Source of the DNA: JAAZNO01 sp012798275
GTDB lineage: Bacteria > Chloroflexota > Anaerolineae > B4-G1 > SLSP01
DNA: 26,364 nt
Assembly (NCBI GenBank): GCA_035347995.1
Contig: DAOPQD010000045.1
Location: 1 to 26,364, forward strand
Direction: 5' to 3'
Numbering within the stretch: the stretch's first letter is position 1; each line of letters opens with the position of its first letter. A program made the position numbers and the translations under genes. Below the pieces are notes generated by a model. The model made no database searches. It saw nothing but the letters and a program-made list of their open reading frames with translations, and was not told the DNA's origin. Shown here in pieces: positions 1 to 6,838 of this stretch.

Positions 1-1
1 T

Positions 2-349
2 ACGGGTATGGGCGCGGGGTTACATGTGACGCCGCTCACGCTTGACTTTGGACCGGTGCCGCTGTATACAACGAGCGCACCCCAGGCAGTGACCATCCGC
101 AACACCGGCCTGACGACGTTGACCAACTTTGCCGGCGGCGGTGTTGGCCTGCCATTTCAGGCGTCGCAGAATTGTGCCGGCGGCGTGGCGCCGGGCGCAT
201 CTTGTCGCTACTCTTTTCGTTTTGCCCCCACGGCCAGCGGCAGGCCTGCCGCCACCTCAAATTCGAGTACCAACGCCGGCTCATTTTCCATTCGACTGTA
301 TGGCGGCGAGATGATATCTGTCTTTCTGCCGCTCGTCATACGGCAGTGA
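2..349 (+). CDS. C-terminal end of an exported HYDIN/ASPM-type (choice-of-anchor D) protein, 5' truncated
   Basis: The frame is open from the left edge of the window, so the gene is cut off and its true start lies outside. The visible part is one immunoglobulin-like beta domain. It contains LTLDFGPVPLYTTSAPQAV, then TIRNTG and the CxxG...GASC...FRFAPTASG pattern typical of ASPM/SPD-2/Hydin (choice-of-anchor D) repeats, which are found in large secreted or surface proteins. Two cysteines near residues 56 and 66 could form a disulfide. The protein stops at FLPLVIRQ, a hydrophobic tail with a basic end; similar tails end many exported Chloroflexota proteins, by my recollection. The role of the whole protein cannot be told from this piece. 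The methionine at position 8 is probably internal. Confidence 0.7.
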   Translation, partial: TGMGAGLHVTPLTLDFGPVPLYTTSAPQAVTIRNTGLTTLTNFAGGGVGLPFQASQNCAGGVAPGASCRYSFRFAPTASGRPAATSNSSTNAGSFSIRLYGGEMISVFLPLVIRQ

Positions 350-499
350 GGTGACGGCTTAGCTCCCGCTGTGAGGCGCACCTCGCGCCTGGCGGGGCGT
401 GCGCTCTGTGAATGGCGCGCCATGGAAGACTTGCCTCAGCAAGGCAGAGTCAGAGCCATCAGGGGTTCAAACTTTCCTCCTGACTGAAGCGATGTTTAA

Positions 500-574
500 G
501 GACTTACGCAACCCTGGTCCAACGGCGGCAGAATAGGAGGGGGTGAACTGCGAAGATGGCGCTTGCATAAGTCC
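500..574. repeat. 75-bp inverted-repeat-bounded element (MITE-like)
   Basis: GGACTTACGCAA at 500-511 is matched in inverted orientation by TTGCATAAGTCC at 563-574, with one mismatch in 12. The 51 bp between hold no reading frame of note. Short elements with such ends resemble non-autonomous transposon remnants. No target-site duplication is obvious, so this stays tentative. Confidence 0.35.
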
Positions 575-593
575 TGTGATTCCTGTTCTTTGA

Positions 594-637
594 AGAAGTT
601 GACATGTTCCTGCGGCACGCTACCGAAAATAAAAATG
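594..637 (+). repeat. Dispersed 44-bp repeat, copy 1
   Basis: This matches 12545-12588 at 39 of 44 positions, with the first 25 identical. It contains TTGACA at 599-604 and an A-rich right end. Both copies lie upstream of a short tandem-repeat array and then a ribosome binding site. It may be a mobile promoter or leader cassette, or simply a repeat family. Confidence 0.7.
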
Positions 638-703
638 TGAGTCGTGAATTGTGAGCCGTGACTGCGACAGCTCTCGACTCACGGCTCATGGCTCACTGCT
701 CTC
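637..703. repeat. Heptamer tandem repeats in two inverted arms ahead of the hydrolase gene
   Basis: The left arm is GTGAGTC, GTGAATT, GTGAGCC, GTGACTG (637-664). The right arm is GACTCAC, GGCTCAT, GGCTCAC, TGCTCTC (676-703). Each arm keeps a strict 7-bp period and the arms are near reverse complements, so the RNA could form a hairpin. The array ends 20 bp before the start codon. It resembles the short tandemly repeated repetitive sequences described in cyanobacteria. Confidence 0.75.
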
Positions 704-723
704 TATTTTTCGAGGAGAAAACT

Positions 724-1572
724 ATGGTGAAGTGGTCGGATGGATACGTTCATGCGAATGGGCTGCGCCTGCATTATTATCGCACAGGCGGCGATAAACC
801 TCAGGTCGTGATCAATCACGGCGCCGGCGATGACGGCCTGTGTTGGACGCGCGTTGTCAAGGAGTTGGAGCGTGAGTACGACGTGATCCTGCCCGACGCG
901 CGCGGCCATGGAAAATCGGCTTCTGGCAAGGGGGATTACTCCACCCGGCAGCGGGTCGCCGATCTGGCGGGGCTGATCGAAGCCCTGAAACTGGATCGCC
1001 CGGTGGTGGGCGGTCACTCGATGGGCGCGGATACGGCCATGGGCCTGGCGGCGGAGTATCCGCACCTGACGCGCGGTGTTTTCCTCGAAGACCCGCCCAT
1101 TATCCTGCCCGGCGAGTCGTTGGGCGGCGATCAAGTCATCAACCCGGACGAGATCGGCAAAATGATGGCGAAGTACATGCGGATGTTCAAACTCATGCCG
1201 CGCTTTGTGGCGCTCAACATGGCGCGGAAGGGAATGCCGACCTACCCGGATGACGAAATCCAACCGTGGCTTGACTCGAAAAGAAGGGTGAGTTTTGACT
1301 TTTTGAAGGCCATGGGGGGCGCGCTCATGGAATTCGCCGCCGCACCGTTGGACGTCATCCGCAAAATTCAATCGCCTGTTTTGTTGATCATCGGCGACAA
1401 GGCCAAGATGTCCATCGTCTCGCCTGAAGCGGCGCAAAAAGCCGCCGAAGCCAACGCGAAGTTGCAGTTCATCCGCCTTGAAGGGGCGAGTCATGACATC
1501 CGCCGCACTCGCTTCGACGGCTACATGCCTGCGCTCCAGGAGTTTCTGGCAGAAGTGACGCGCGGGGCATGA
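724..1572 (+). CDS. Alpha/beta-fold hydrolase
   Basis: A 282-residue cytoplasmic protein of the alpha/beta hydrolase fold. The oxyanion region is NHGAGDDG (31-38), the nucleophile elbow GHSMG places the serine at 99, the acid is probably Asp225 in LLIIGDKA, and the catalytic histidine is His257 in EGASHD. Length and motif order fit the peroxidase/esterase/epoxide-hydrolase branch, and the substrate cannot be read from sequence. The start at 724 is chosen because GAGGAG lies 6 bp upstream; the longer frame from 658 would begin inside the heptamer array. No signal peptide is seen. It stands alone, with a terminator at 1726. It could be an esterase or a dehalogenase-like enzyme. Confidence 0.85.
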   Translation: MVKWSDGYVHANGLRLHYYRTGGDKPQVVINHGAGDDGLCWTRVVKELEREYDVILPDARGHGKSASGKGDYSTRQRVADLAGLIEALKLDRPVVGGHSMGADTAMGLAAEYPHLTRGVFLEDPPIILPGESLGGDQVINPDEIGKMMAKYMRMFKLMPRFVALNMARKGMPTYPDDEIQPWLDSKRRVSFDFLKAMGGALMEFAAAPLDVIRKIQSPVLLIIGDKAKMSIVSPEAAQKAAEANAKLQFIRLEGASHDIRRTRFDGYMPALQEFLAEVTRGA

Positions 1573-1725
1573 GCTGCCTGTCGGCGCTGAATGCAAGGGA
1601 GGCGTGAATCTGAAAGGGAAATCCCTCTTCTCTTTTGAAAGCAGGGCACGGCTGCGAGTAGCAGCAGTCCGATCAATCTATGCTGGACAAAATCGGCCTG
1701 AAGTTCGAGGTCGGCGCCTTCGAGG

Positions 1726-1773
1726 GATGTCCGTCTTCATTGTTAGATCAAGGGAGACGGACATCTTTTGTTA
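1726..1773 (+). terminator. Rho-independent terminator
   Basis: GATGTCCGTCT (1726-1736) pairs perfectly with AGACGGACATC (1755-1765) around an 18-nt loop and is followed by TTTTGTT. It is placed to end transcription from the hydrolase gene. Confidence 0.75.
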
Positions 1774-2077
1774 TTCCTCCCTGTCAGATGTGCACAGGAT
1801 TCCTGCCCGCGAGGCCTCCCAGCTTTTGGGCTTTTGCGATTCCGTGTTAAACTGTAGGGAGTGATCGTGTACAGTTCAAGGTTTCCGTCATCATTTATCG
1901 GCGGAATAACGGCGGAGGATGATCCGTGAGCCGGGAGCACGATTTGTGAAGGTGAGCCAGGTGGCAACGCCCCCTCAATAGCCGCTCTCACAGAAAATCG
2001 TAGCGCAGTGATAGCGATGAAGGGCGTCATCTTGGATGGGGATGGTTTGACGTCAGCGTTTCGGACATGGGGGAACC
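1774..2077. other. Intergenic stretch without a supported gene
   Basis: No reading frame here has a convincing start, ribosome site and protein-like composition. The only short motif I noted is the palindrome TGACGTCA at about 2049-2056, 20-odd bp before the next start codon, which could be an operator. No promoter is clear. Confidence 0.4.
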
Positions 2078-2932
2078 ATGAGCGAATATCAATATTACGA
2101 ATTTCAGGCGCTTGACCGCCCGTTGACGCGGGAAGAGCAGGAGGCGGTAGCCAGCCTTTCCAGCCGCGTGCAGCCGCACCCCCGGCGTGCGGTTTTTGTC
2201 TACAGCTACAGCGACTTTCGAGGCGACCCTGAAAAGGTGCTCGCGCAATACTACGACGCGATGTTCTACCTGGCAAATTGGGGCAGCCGCCATTTGCTGT
2301 TTCGCTTCCCCGCCGCGCTGGTGGATGTGACGGAGATGGAGCGTTACCGCGTGGCGACGGATGAGGATGACCTTTCTGAGGCCCTCACCGTGGAACAGCT
2401 TGGCGAGTACGTCGTCTTGGGCATCCGCCTGGACGAGGAAGAAAGCTTTGGTTGGGTGGACGGCGAGGGCTGGCTTGACCGATTGATCGGCCTGCGGGAA
2501 GAGGTATTGCGGCGCGATTACCGGGCGCTGTATCTGGCGTGGCTCAAAGGCATCACTCTGGAATACCACGTCAATCGGGAGGCGCTGGAACCGCCCATCC
2601 CACCGGGTCTCGCTGCGCTTACGCCGCCGTTACAGGCCTTTGTGGAGCTATTTGATGTGGACAAGGACTTGCTCGAAGATGCTATCAAGCGCAGCCCGGC
2701 CCTGAAGCCGGCGTGCCTCAGCCAGGCACGGCTGCGTCAGGCCATCCAGGGGATGACAGAGGAGGACAAAAACGCCTTCCTGTTGCGTTTGCTCGCTGAC
2801 GAACCCCGCCTGTCGCTGTCCCTCTATCAACACCTGGGCTTCCTTCCCGCCCCCGCTGCGGGCGAGCACTCGCGTCGCACGGTCGGCGATTTGCTGGCTT
2901 CCATCGGGCTGGATGATGACGAGGACGCGTAG
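2078..2932 (+). CDS. Conserved protein of unknown function, MSEYQYYEF family
   Basis: A 284-residue acidic, soluble protein with no signal peptide or membrane segment. The N-terminus MSEYQYYEFQALDRPLT, followed at 40-95 by a region with VYSYSDFRGDP and YLANWGSRHLLFRFP, matches a family I remember from Chloroflexota, cyanobacteria and actinobacteria with no established function. Residues 100-180 are rich in Glu and Asp, and residues 200-284 look helical, ending in RTVGDLLASIGLDDDEDA. My recollection is that relatives are longer and continue past the RTxxxLL segment, so this copy may be shortened. GGGGGAA 5 bp upstream supports the start. The same frame stays partly open after the TAG, up to a TAA at 3050-3052. 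It appears monocistronic. Confidence 0.7.
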   Translation: MSEYQYYEFQALDRPLTREEQEAVASLSSRVQPHPRRAVFVYSYSDFRGDPEKVLAQYYDAMFYLANWGSRHLLFRFPAALVDVTEMERYRVATDEDDLSEALTVEQLGEYVVLGIRLDEEESFGWVDGEGWLDRLIGLREEVLRRDYRALYLAWLKGITLEYHVNREALEPPIPPGLAALTPPLQAFVELFDVDKDLLEDAIKRSPALKPACLSQARLRQAIQGMTEEDKNAFLLRLLADEPRLSLSLYQHLGFLPAPAAGEHSRRTVGDLLASIGLDDDEDA

Positions 2933-3076
2933 AGCTCCGGCATCTATGTGAAGCCCCATGATTTATGCGATCCCACGCCCCATGCCGACGTCGCGGTGCA
3001 GGTGAATCTCGTCAATCTCATTGACGATGCTTCGCTGGAACTTTATTTGTAAAAGCATAATATTAATCAATTCAAT

Positions 3077-3199
3077 GTGCGACGCGCTGGAAGGCGGTGG
3101 CAGTGGATCGTCTGGCATAACGATGACAGCTTCGGGTTGAACCTGCTGGCTTATGAGGTCTTCCGCGCCATCCAGGAGGTATGCACCTGGGGGCCATGA
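3077..3199 (+). pseudogene. Possible ClpS-like adaptor remnant
   Basis: Frame 2 encodes a short open segment with RRWQWIVWHNDDSFG and then LLAYEVFRAIQEV, ending at TGA. The hydrophobic strand plus HNDD followed by a helix ending in VF resembles the core of ClpS, the adaptor that hands N-end-rule substrates to ClpAP. The rest of ClpS (the MLEVHxxG helix and C-terminal strand) is absent. There is no ribosome site, and a stop lies at 3050-3052 upstream in the same frame. If real, this is a decayed fragment. The resemblance rests on a short motif and may be chance. Confidence 0.3.
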
Positions 3200-3259
3200 A
3201 CACGGGGTTCTGTCAGGTCGTCTCAAACCTGCCTGCCCCGTGCCGATTTTCTCGGAACC

Positions 3260-3302
3260 TTCACCTGCCCTTCATCATATCTTCACGCAAGGACGTTATA
3301 CT
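3260..3302 (+). promoter_or_regulatory. OmpR/PhoB-type operator and promoter for the 3335 gene
   Basis: TTCAC (3260), TTCAT (3271) and TTCAC (3282) are direct repeats spaced exactly 11 bp apart, one helical turn, as in PhoB/OmpR-family boxes. The -10 TATACT (3297-3302) begins 15 bp after the start of the last repeat, so the box replaces the -35 region, the usual arrangement for activation by such regulators. The same geometry occurs at 6394-6447. Confidence 0.75.
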
Positions 3303-3334
3303 CCGGGCAGATTTCAGAACTCAGGAGGTTCGAT

Positions 3335-3907
3335 ATGGTGAAGAAGAGTTTGCTGGTGTTGGGGATGATTAGTGTGTTGGCGCTGGCCTTTCCGCTGCTG
3401 GTCGCGGCTCAGGGAGGACAACCCCCGGCGACGGCGCCCCGTCAGGGGCAGACTGCCGCGAGCGCTATGGCCTGGCGCGGCGCTCAACGCGGCGGCTGGC
3501 TCACCGGCGGTGTCTCGCTGGTGGAGGCCACCGCTCAGGCAACCGGCCTGACTGTCGCTGAGGTCATCGCGGCCCTGGAGGGCGGACAGACCTACGCCGA
3601 CATCGCGGCTGAGGCGGGCGTGACCCCGCAAGCCATTGTGGATGTGGTTCTGGAAGTGCGTGCTGCGGCGCTGGCGCAGGCTGTGGCCGAGGGACGCTTC
3701 ACTCAGGAGCAGGTGGACACCATGCTGGCGACGATGGCCGCCGACCTGCTGGCGCAGCTCAACGCGCCCTGGGAGCCCCAGGGCGCGGGTAATGGCGCCG
3801 CCCTCGACGGTTCGCAGCTCCAGAGCGGCACTGCTTATCGCGGCGGCAACCTCCAGGGGCGCGGACAGCGCGGCAACGCGGAAGTCTGCCCGGCCTTGCA
3901 GCCCTGA
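3335..3907 (+). CDS. Small exported protein with helical repeat-like domain
   Basis: A 190-residue protein that starts with a clear signal peptide: MVKK, a hydrophobic stretch through about residue 22, and cleavage likely after LVAAQ. Residues 60-105 (ATGLTVAEVIAALEGGQTYA, then DIAAEAGVTPQAIVDVVLEV) alternate short helices with Gly turns, and a helical stretch with RFTQEQVDTML follows. This resembles small exported proteins of the DUF2680/YckD type that sit next to two-component systems. The C-terminal 40 residues are Gly/Arg/Gln-rich and probably disordered. GGAGG 7 bp upstream fixes the start. The predicted OmpR-type box lies just upstream and the regulator and sensor genes follow, so it is a likely regulon member. 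It could report or buffer an envelope signal, but this is not shown. Confidence 0.7.
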   Translation: MVKKSLLVLGMISVLALAFPLLVAAQGGQPPATAPRQGQTAASAMAWRGAQRGGWLTGGVSLVEATAQATGLTVAEVIAALEGGQTYADIAAEAGVTPQAIVDVVLEVRAAALAQAVAEGRFTQEQVDTMLATMAADLLAQLNAPWEPQGAGNGAALDGSQLQSGTAYRGGNLQGRGQRGNAEVCPALQP

Positions 3908-3934
3908 GCCGGGTCCCGGCGTGACTTCAGAGGC

Positions 3935-3971
3935 CATTGCGGTGCGTGGGCGTCTCCTGCGCACCGCAATG
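3935..3971 (+). other. Perfect 12-bp intercistronic hairpin
   Basis: CATTGCGGTGCG (3935-3946) and CGCACCGCAATG (3960-3971) are exact reverse complements around a 13-nt loop, with no T-run after them. A hairpin without a U-tract between an abundant exported-protein gene and a regulator gene fits a 3' stabiliser or partial attenuator that sets different expression levels. Confidence 0.6.
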
Positions 3972-4072
3972 CGCTGCCCGGAGGGAGAACGGCTTCCGGA
4001 ACCACCCCGATGAGCCGGGACGTGGTTGGTGAAAAGCTGCTCACTGCTTGTTTCAGAGGGGGGCTTGGGACG

Positions 4073-4765
4073 ATGAGCCAAACCATTTTGGTCGTGGATG
4101 ATGAAATGCAAATTGTGCGCCTGCTCCGGGGGTATCTGGAGCAGGCCGGCTATCGCGTGCTGACGGCTTACAATGGCGTGGAGGCGCTCTCCATCGCCCG
4201 ACAGGAGCGCCCTGATCTGGTCGTCCTCGACCTGCAGCTGCCCAAGATGGATGGGCTGGAATTCACCCGGCGTATCCGCAGCGAGCGGCCTGAAATGGCC
4301 ATTTTGATGCTCACCGCACGGGTCGAGGAGCTGGATCGCATCGTGGGGCTGGAGCTGGGCGCGGATGATTATGTCACCAAACCCTTCAGCCCGCGCGAGA
4401 TCGTTGCCCGCGTGCGTGCCATCCTCCGGCGGGGACAGGCGCAATCGGCGCCGGCGGTGCTGCGGGTGGGACCGTTGGTGCTCGACCGCGAGCGCCATGA
4501 GGTCACCCGCGATGGCGTTCCGGTGGACCTCACTCCCACGGAGTTCGAGCTGCTGGCGACGTTGATGGCCGCGCCGGAGCGGGTTTTCTCGCGGGCGGCC
4601 CTGTTGGAGGCCGTGCAGGGCGTCGCCTTTGAAGCGTATGAGCGCACCATAGATGTGCACATCAAAAACCTGCGGCGCAAGCTCGAAGCAGATCTGGCTA
4701 ATCCGCGCTACATCGTCACGGTGCGCGGCGCGGGCTATCGTCTGGAGGACCCCGAAGCGCCATGA
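4073..4765 (+). CDS. OmpR/PhoB-family response regulator
   Basis: 230 residues. The receiver domain (about 1-118) has the acidic pocket Asp9/Asp10, the phosphoacceptor Asp53 in VVLDLQLPKMDG, Thr81 and Lys103 in YVTKPFS. The winged-helix domain (about 130-225) carries LTPTEFELLATL, the recognition-helix region ERTIDVHIKNLRRKLE and the closing wing VRGAGYRLE. It is expected to dimerise on phosphorylation and bind tandem 11-bp sites, which fits the repeats at 3260 and 6394. The start at 4073 gives the normal family N-terminus MSQTILVVDDE; the open frame from 4010 adds 21 residues unlike the family. Its 3' end overlaps the kinase gene by 4 bp (ATGA), so the two are translationally coupled. Confidence 0.93.
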   Translation: MSQTILVVDDEMQIVRLLRGYLEQAGYRVLTAYNGVEALSIARQERPDLVVLDLQLPKMDGLEFTRRIRSERPEMAILMLTARVEELDRIVGLELGADDYVTKPFSPREIVARVRAILRRGQAQSAPAVLRVGPLVLDRERHEVTRDGVPVDLTPTEFELLATLMAAPERVFSRAALLEAVQGVAFEAYERTIDVHIKNLRRKLEADLANPRYIVTVRGAGYRLEDPEAP

Positions 4766-6186
4766 GCCTGTATCAAAAAGGGATGTTGGCTTTTGCATTG
4801 GTGATTCTCATTGCCGTGGCGACGGTGCTGTTGCTGGTGAGCCGCCAGGCCGAGCGCGAGTTTCGGCAGTACGCCCTGCTTTACAGCGGGCGGGTGCAGA
4901 ACATAGGCGCCGCGCTGACCGCATATTATCGGACTCACGGTTCGTGGGCCGGAATCCAAGAGGCGTTGCCGACGCTCGCTCCCACGGCGGGGGGACAGCA
5001 GGGGCAGGGCGGACGTGGGGCCGGGCGTGGCGGGCCGACCGACCAGGCGGGCAGTGCGGAGGCCTGGGATTTTCGGGTCGCCGACGCCGCCGGCAATGTC
5101 GTGGCGCACCTCGCCGGGCAGCCGGGAACGACGCTCTCGGCTGGGGAACAGGCGTGGGCGCTGCCGCTTGCGGTAGACGGCGAGACGGTAGGGTATCTGT
5201 TGCCGGACGCCGCGAGCGCGCGCAGTGTTGTGCTTGGCGGACCCGAACAGCAATACCTGGCCCGGGTGCGCACGGCGCTGTGGACTGGCGCCGCGGTGGC
5301 TTTCGTCGCGGCGTTGCTGGTCGGCGGATTGCTCATGCGGGGCATCGTCGCGCCGGTGCGCCGGCTCACGCAGGCAGCGGAGCAGATCGCCCAGGGCGAG
5401 CTGGAGGTGCGCGCGGCGGTCGCTACCCGCGATGAGATCGGCCAGCTGGGGGACGCCTTCAACACCATGGCGGAAAGCCTGGCGCGCTCCCAGACCGCCC
5501 GTCGTGCGCAGACCGCCGACATCGCTCACGAGCTGCGCAATCCCCTCGCAGTGCTGCGGGGCACGCTGGAGGCCATCGCCGACGGTGTTTATCCCCCTAC
5601 GCCAGACAATCTCGATCTCGCGCTGGCGCAGGTGCAGACCCTCACTCGTCTGGTGGAAGATTTGCGGGTGCTGGCCCTGGCGGATGCCGGCGAGTTGCGC
5701 CTGGAACGTCAGTTGCTTGACGTGCGTCTGCTGCTCAACCATGAGGTCGAGGTCCACCGCCTGGCGCTGCAGGCGCAGGGGTTGACGCTGCATGGCGTCT
5801 TGCCGCCGGCGCTGCCCCTCGTGTCCGGCGATAGCGATCGCCTGGCGCAGGTAGTGGGCAATCTGCTGAGCAATGCCGCACGCTATGTCCCGGCAGGCGG
5901 AGAAGTGTGGGTGACTGCCGTCGGCGAGGACCAGGGCGTCACGGTACGCGTCAGCGACAACGGGCCGGGGGTTCCGGCGGAAGATCTGCCCCGGCTCTTC
6001 GAGCGCTTTTGGCGGGGTAACCCTTCACGCGACCGTTCGACGGGCGGCTCCGGATTGGGGTTGGCGATTGCCCGCCGCATCATTGAGGCGCATGGGGGAC
6101 GCCTCTGGGCAGCTCCTACCCCCGGCGGTGGCTTGACGGTGGCTTTCTGGCTGCCGGGCGCCGAAGCGCGCTCCTCGCCGCTGTAA
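4762..6186 (+). CDS. Membrane sensor histidine kinase, BaeS-like
   Basis: 474 residues. Membrane helix 1 spans about 8-27, an extracellular sensor region 28-170 and helix 2 about 172-193. HAMP follows at about 194-245 (RGIVAPVRRLTQAAEQIAQG), then the dimerisation domain with the phosphorylated His256 in DIAHELRNPL. The ATPase domain has the N box NLLSNAARY, G1 DNGPGVP, an F box with LFERFWRG and G2 GGSGLGLAIA. All catalytic motifs are intact. The sensor region contains a Gly/Gln/Arg-rich low-complexity run (about 77-91), an oddity shared in style with the tail of the nearby exported protein. The gene overlaps the regulator by 4 bp. The signal sensed is unknown; the architecture is that of envelope-stress kinases. 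Confidence 0.93.
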   Translation: MSLYQKGMLAFALVILIAVATVLLLVSRQAEREFRQYALLYSGRVQNIGAALTAYYRTHGSWAGIQEALPTLAPTAGGQQGQGGRGAGRGGPTDQAGSAEAWDFRVADAAGNVVAHLAGQPGTTLSAGEQAWALPLAVDGETVGYLLPDAASARSVVLGGPEQQYLARVRTALWTGAAVAFVAALLVGGLLMRGIVAPVRRLTQAAEQIAQGELEVRAAVATRDEIGQLGDAFNTMAESLARSQTARRAQTADIAHELRNPLAVLRGTLEAIADGVYPPTPDNLDLALAQVQTLTRLVEDLRVLALADAGELRLERQLLDVRLLLNHEVEVHRLALQAQGLTLHGVLPPALPLVSGDSDRLAQVVGNLLSNAARYVPAGGEVWVTAVGEDQGVTVRVSDNGPGVPAEDLPRLFERFWRGNPSRDRSTGGSGLGLAIARRIIEAHGGRLWAAPTPGGGLTVAFWLPGAEARSSPL

Positions 6187-6393
6187 CAATCGCCTCGTCG
6201 CTTCCTTTTCATCCTCGCTCTGCCCGCTGCGCCGGGTGGAGCGCTTTCGGTTTCAGCCACGAATTGATCCGCGTTTCCCTCCGTTGGGCCATGCACGGCT
6301 CCCTGATCCTCTCGGAAATGGGAGCAAGGACGCCTGAATCAAGGAGGCTTCTCTGCTCTGAGGTCTCTCAGCCCCAGCCCGAGCTCCGCATTT

Positions 6394-6447
6394 TTCATAC
6401 AACTTTCACGTGCCCTTCATCGCGCCTTCACACAACTCCAGTATGAT
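6394..6447 (+). promoter_or_regulatory. OmpR/PhoB-type operator (four repeats) and promoter for the DUF4405 gene
   Basis: Four direct repeats, TTCAT (6394), TTCAC (6405), TTCAT (6416) and TTCAC (6427), each 11 bp apart. The -10 TATGAT (6442-6447) starts 15 bp after the start of the last repeat, exactly as at 3282 and 3297. The region 6187-6393 before it shows no gene or other signal. Confidence 0.78.
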
Positions 6448-6478
6448 CAAGCCAGTTTCACAAAACGGAGGTGGGATG

Positions 6479-6790
6479 ATGAAAGCGAAGTTGAATTATC
6501 TGGTGGATGCTTTGATTGGCCTGGCGTTTTTGATTTCGGCGGGCACGGGGGTCCTGTTCCTGTTTATGGGGTCGGGAGGCTATCATGGCGGCGCATATTC
6601 CGCCGGTGTTGCCTTCCTGGGCCTGAGCCGCTGGGTTTGGAGCGACCTCCATACCTGGGCCAGCCTGATCATGATTGCCGGGGTAGTGCTGCACCTGGTG
6701 TTGCATTGGAACTGGATTGTGTGTGTGACCCGGCAGATCTGCAGTTCTCCCCGACCGCGCGTGCGGCGCGAGGAAGCCTCCCAGGCGTGA
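6479..6790 (+). CDS. Small membrane protein, DUF4405-like (cytochrome b-type helices)
   Basis: 103 residues with about three membrane helices: about 9-30 (LVDALIGLAFLISAGTGVLF), a middle hydrophobic segment around 40-52, and about 58-80. The motif DLHTWASLIMIAGVVLHLVL followed by HWNWI is the hallmark of DUF4405. Its spaced histidines are thought to bind heme b, suggesting membrane electron transfer. Positively charged loops follow the last helix. The ATG at 6479 has GGAGG 7 bp upstream; an adjacent in-frame ATG at 6476 is too close. The gene follows the four-repeat operator and is 48 bp ahead of the next gene, so the two probably form one transcript. Heme binding is inferred, not shown. Confidence 0.75.
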   Translation: MKAKLNYLVDALIGLAFLISAGTGVLFLFMGSGGYHGGAYSAGVAFLGLSRWVWSDLHTWASLIMIAGVVLHLVLHWNWIVCVTRQICSSPRPRVRREEASQA

Positions 6791-6838
6791 GGGTGATAGG
6801 ACTGCGGTCGAGACTCAGGTGTTCGAAGGAGGCCTGAA

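Noticed and set aside
1680..1850. Frame starting MLDKIGLKFEVGAFEG
   Set aside because: The first 16 residues look protein-like, but there is no ribosome site and the rest crosses the terminator and loses coding character. At most it is a leftover fragment with no recognised family.
1604..1864. 86-codon plus-strand frame after the hydrolase
   Set aside because: It runs through the terminator hairpin at 1726, starts at GTG without a good ribosome site, and its residue pattern is not protein-like.
2017..2116. Short frame MKGVILDGDGL resembling a HAD motif
   Set aside because: It overlaps the start of the 2078 gene in another frame, ends after about 32 codons and has no further HAD motifs.
3314..4798. 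494-codon minus-strand open frame
   Set aside because: It lies opposite the exported-protein and response-regulator genes, whose motifs are certain. Long antisense frames are expected in GC-rich DNA.
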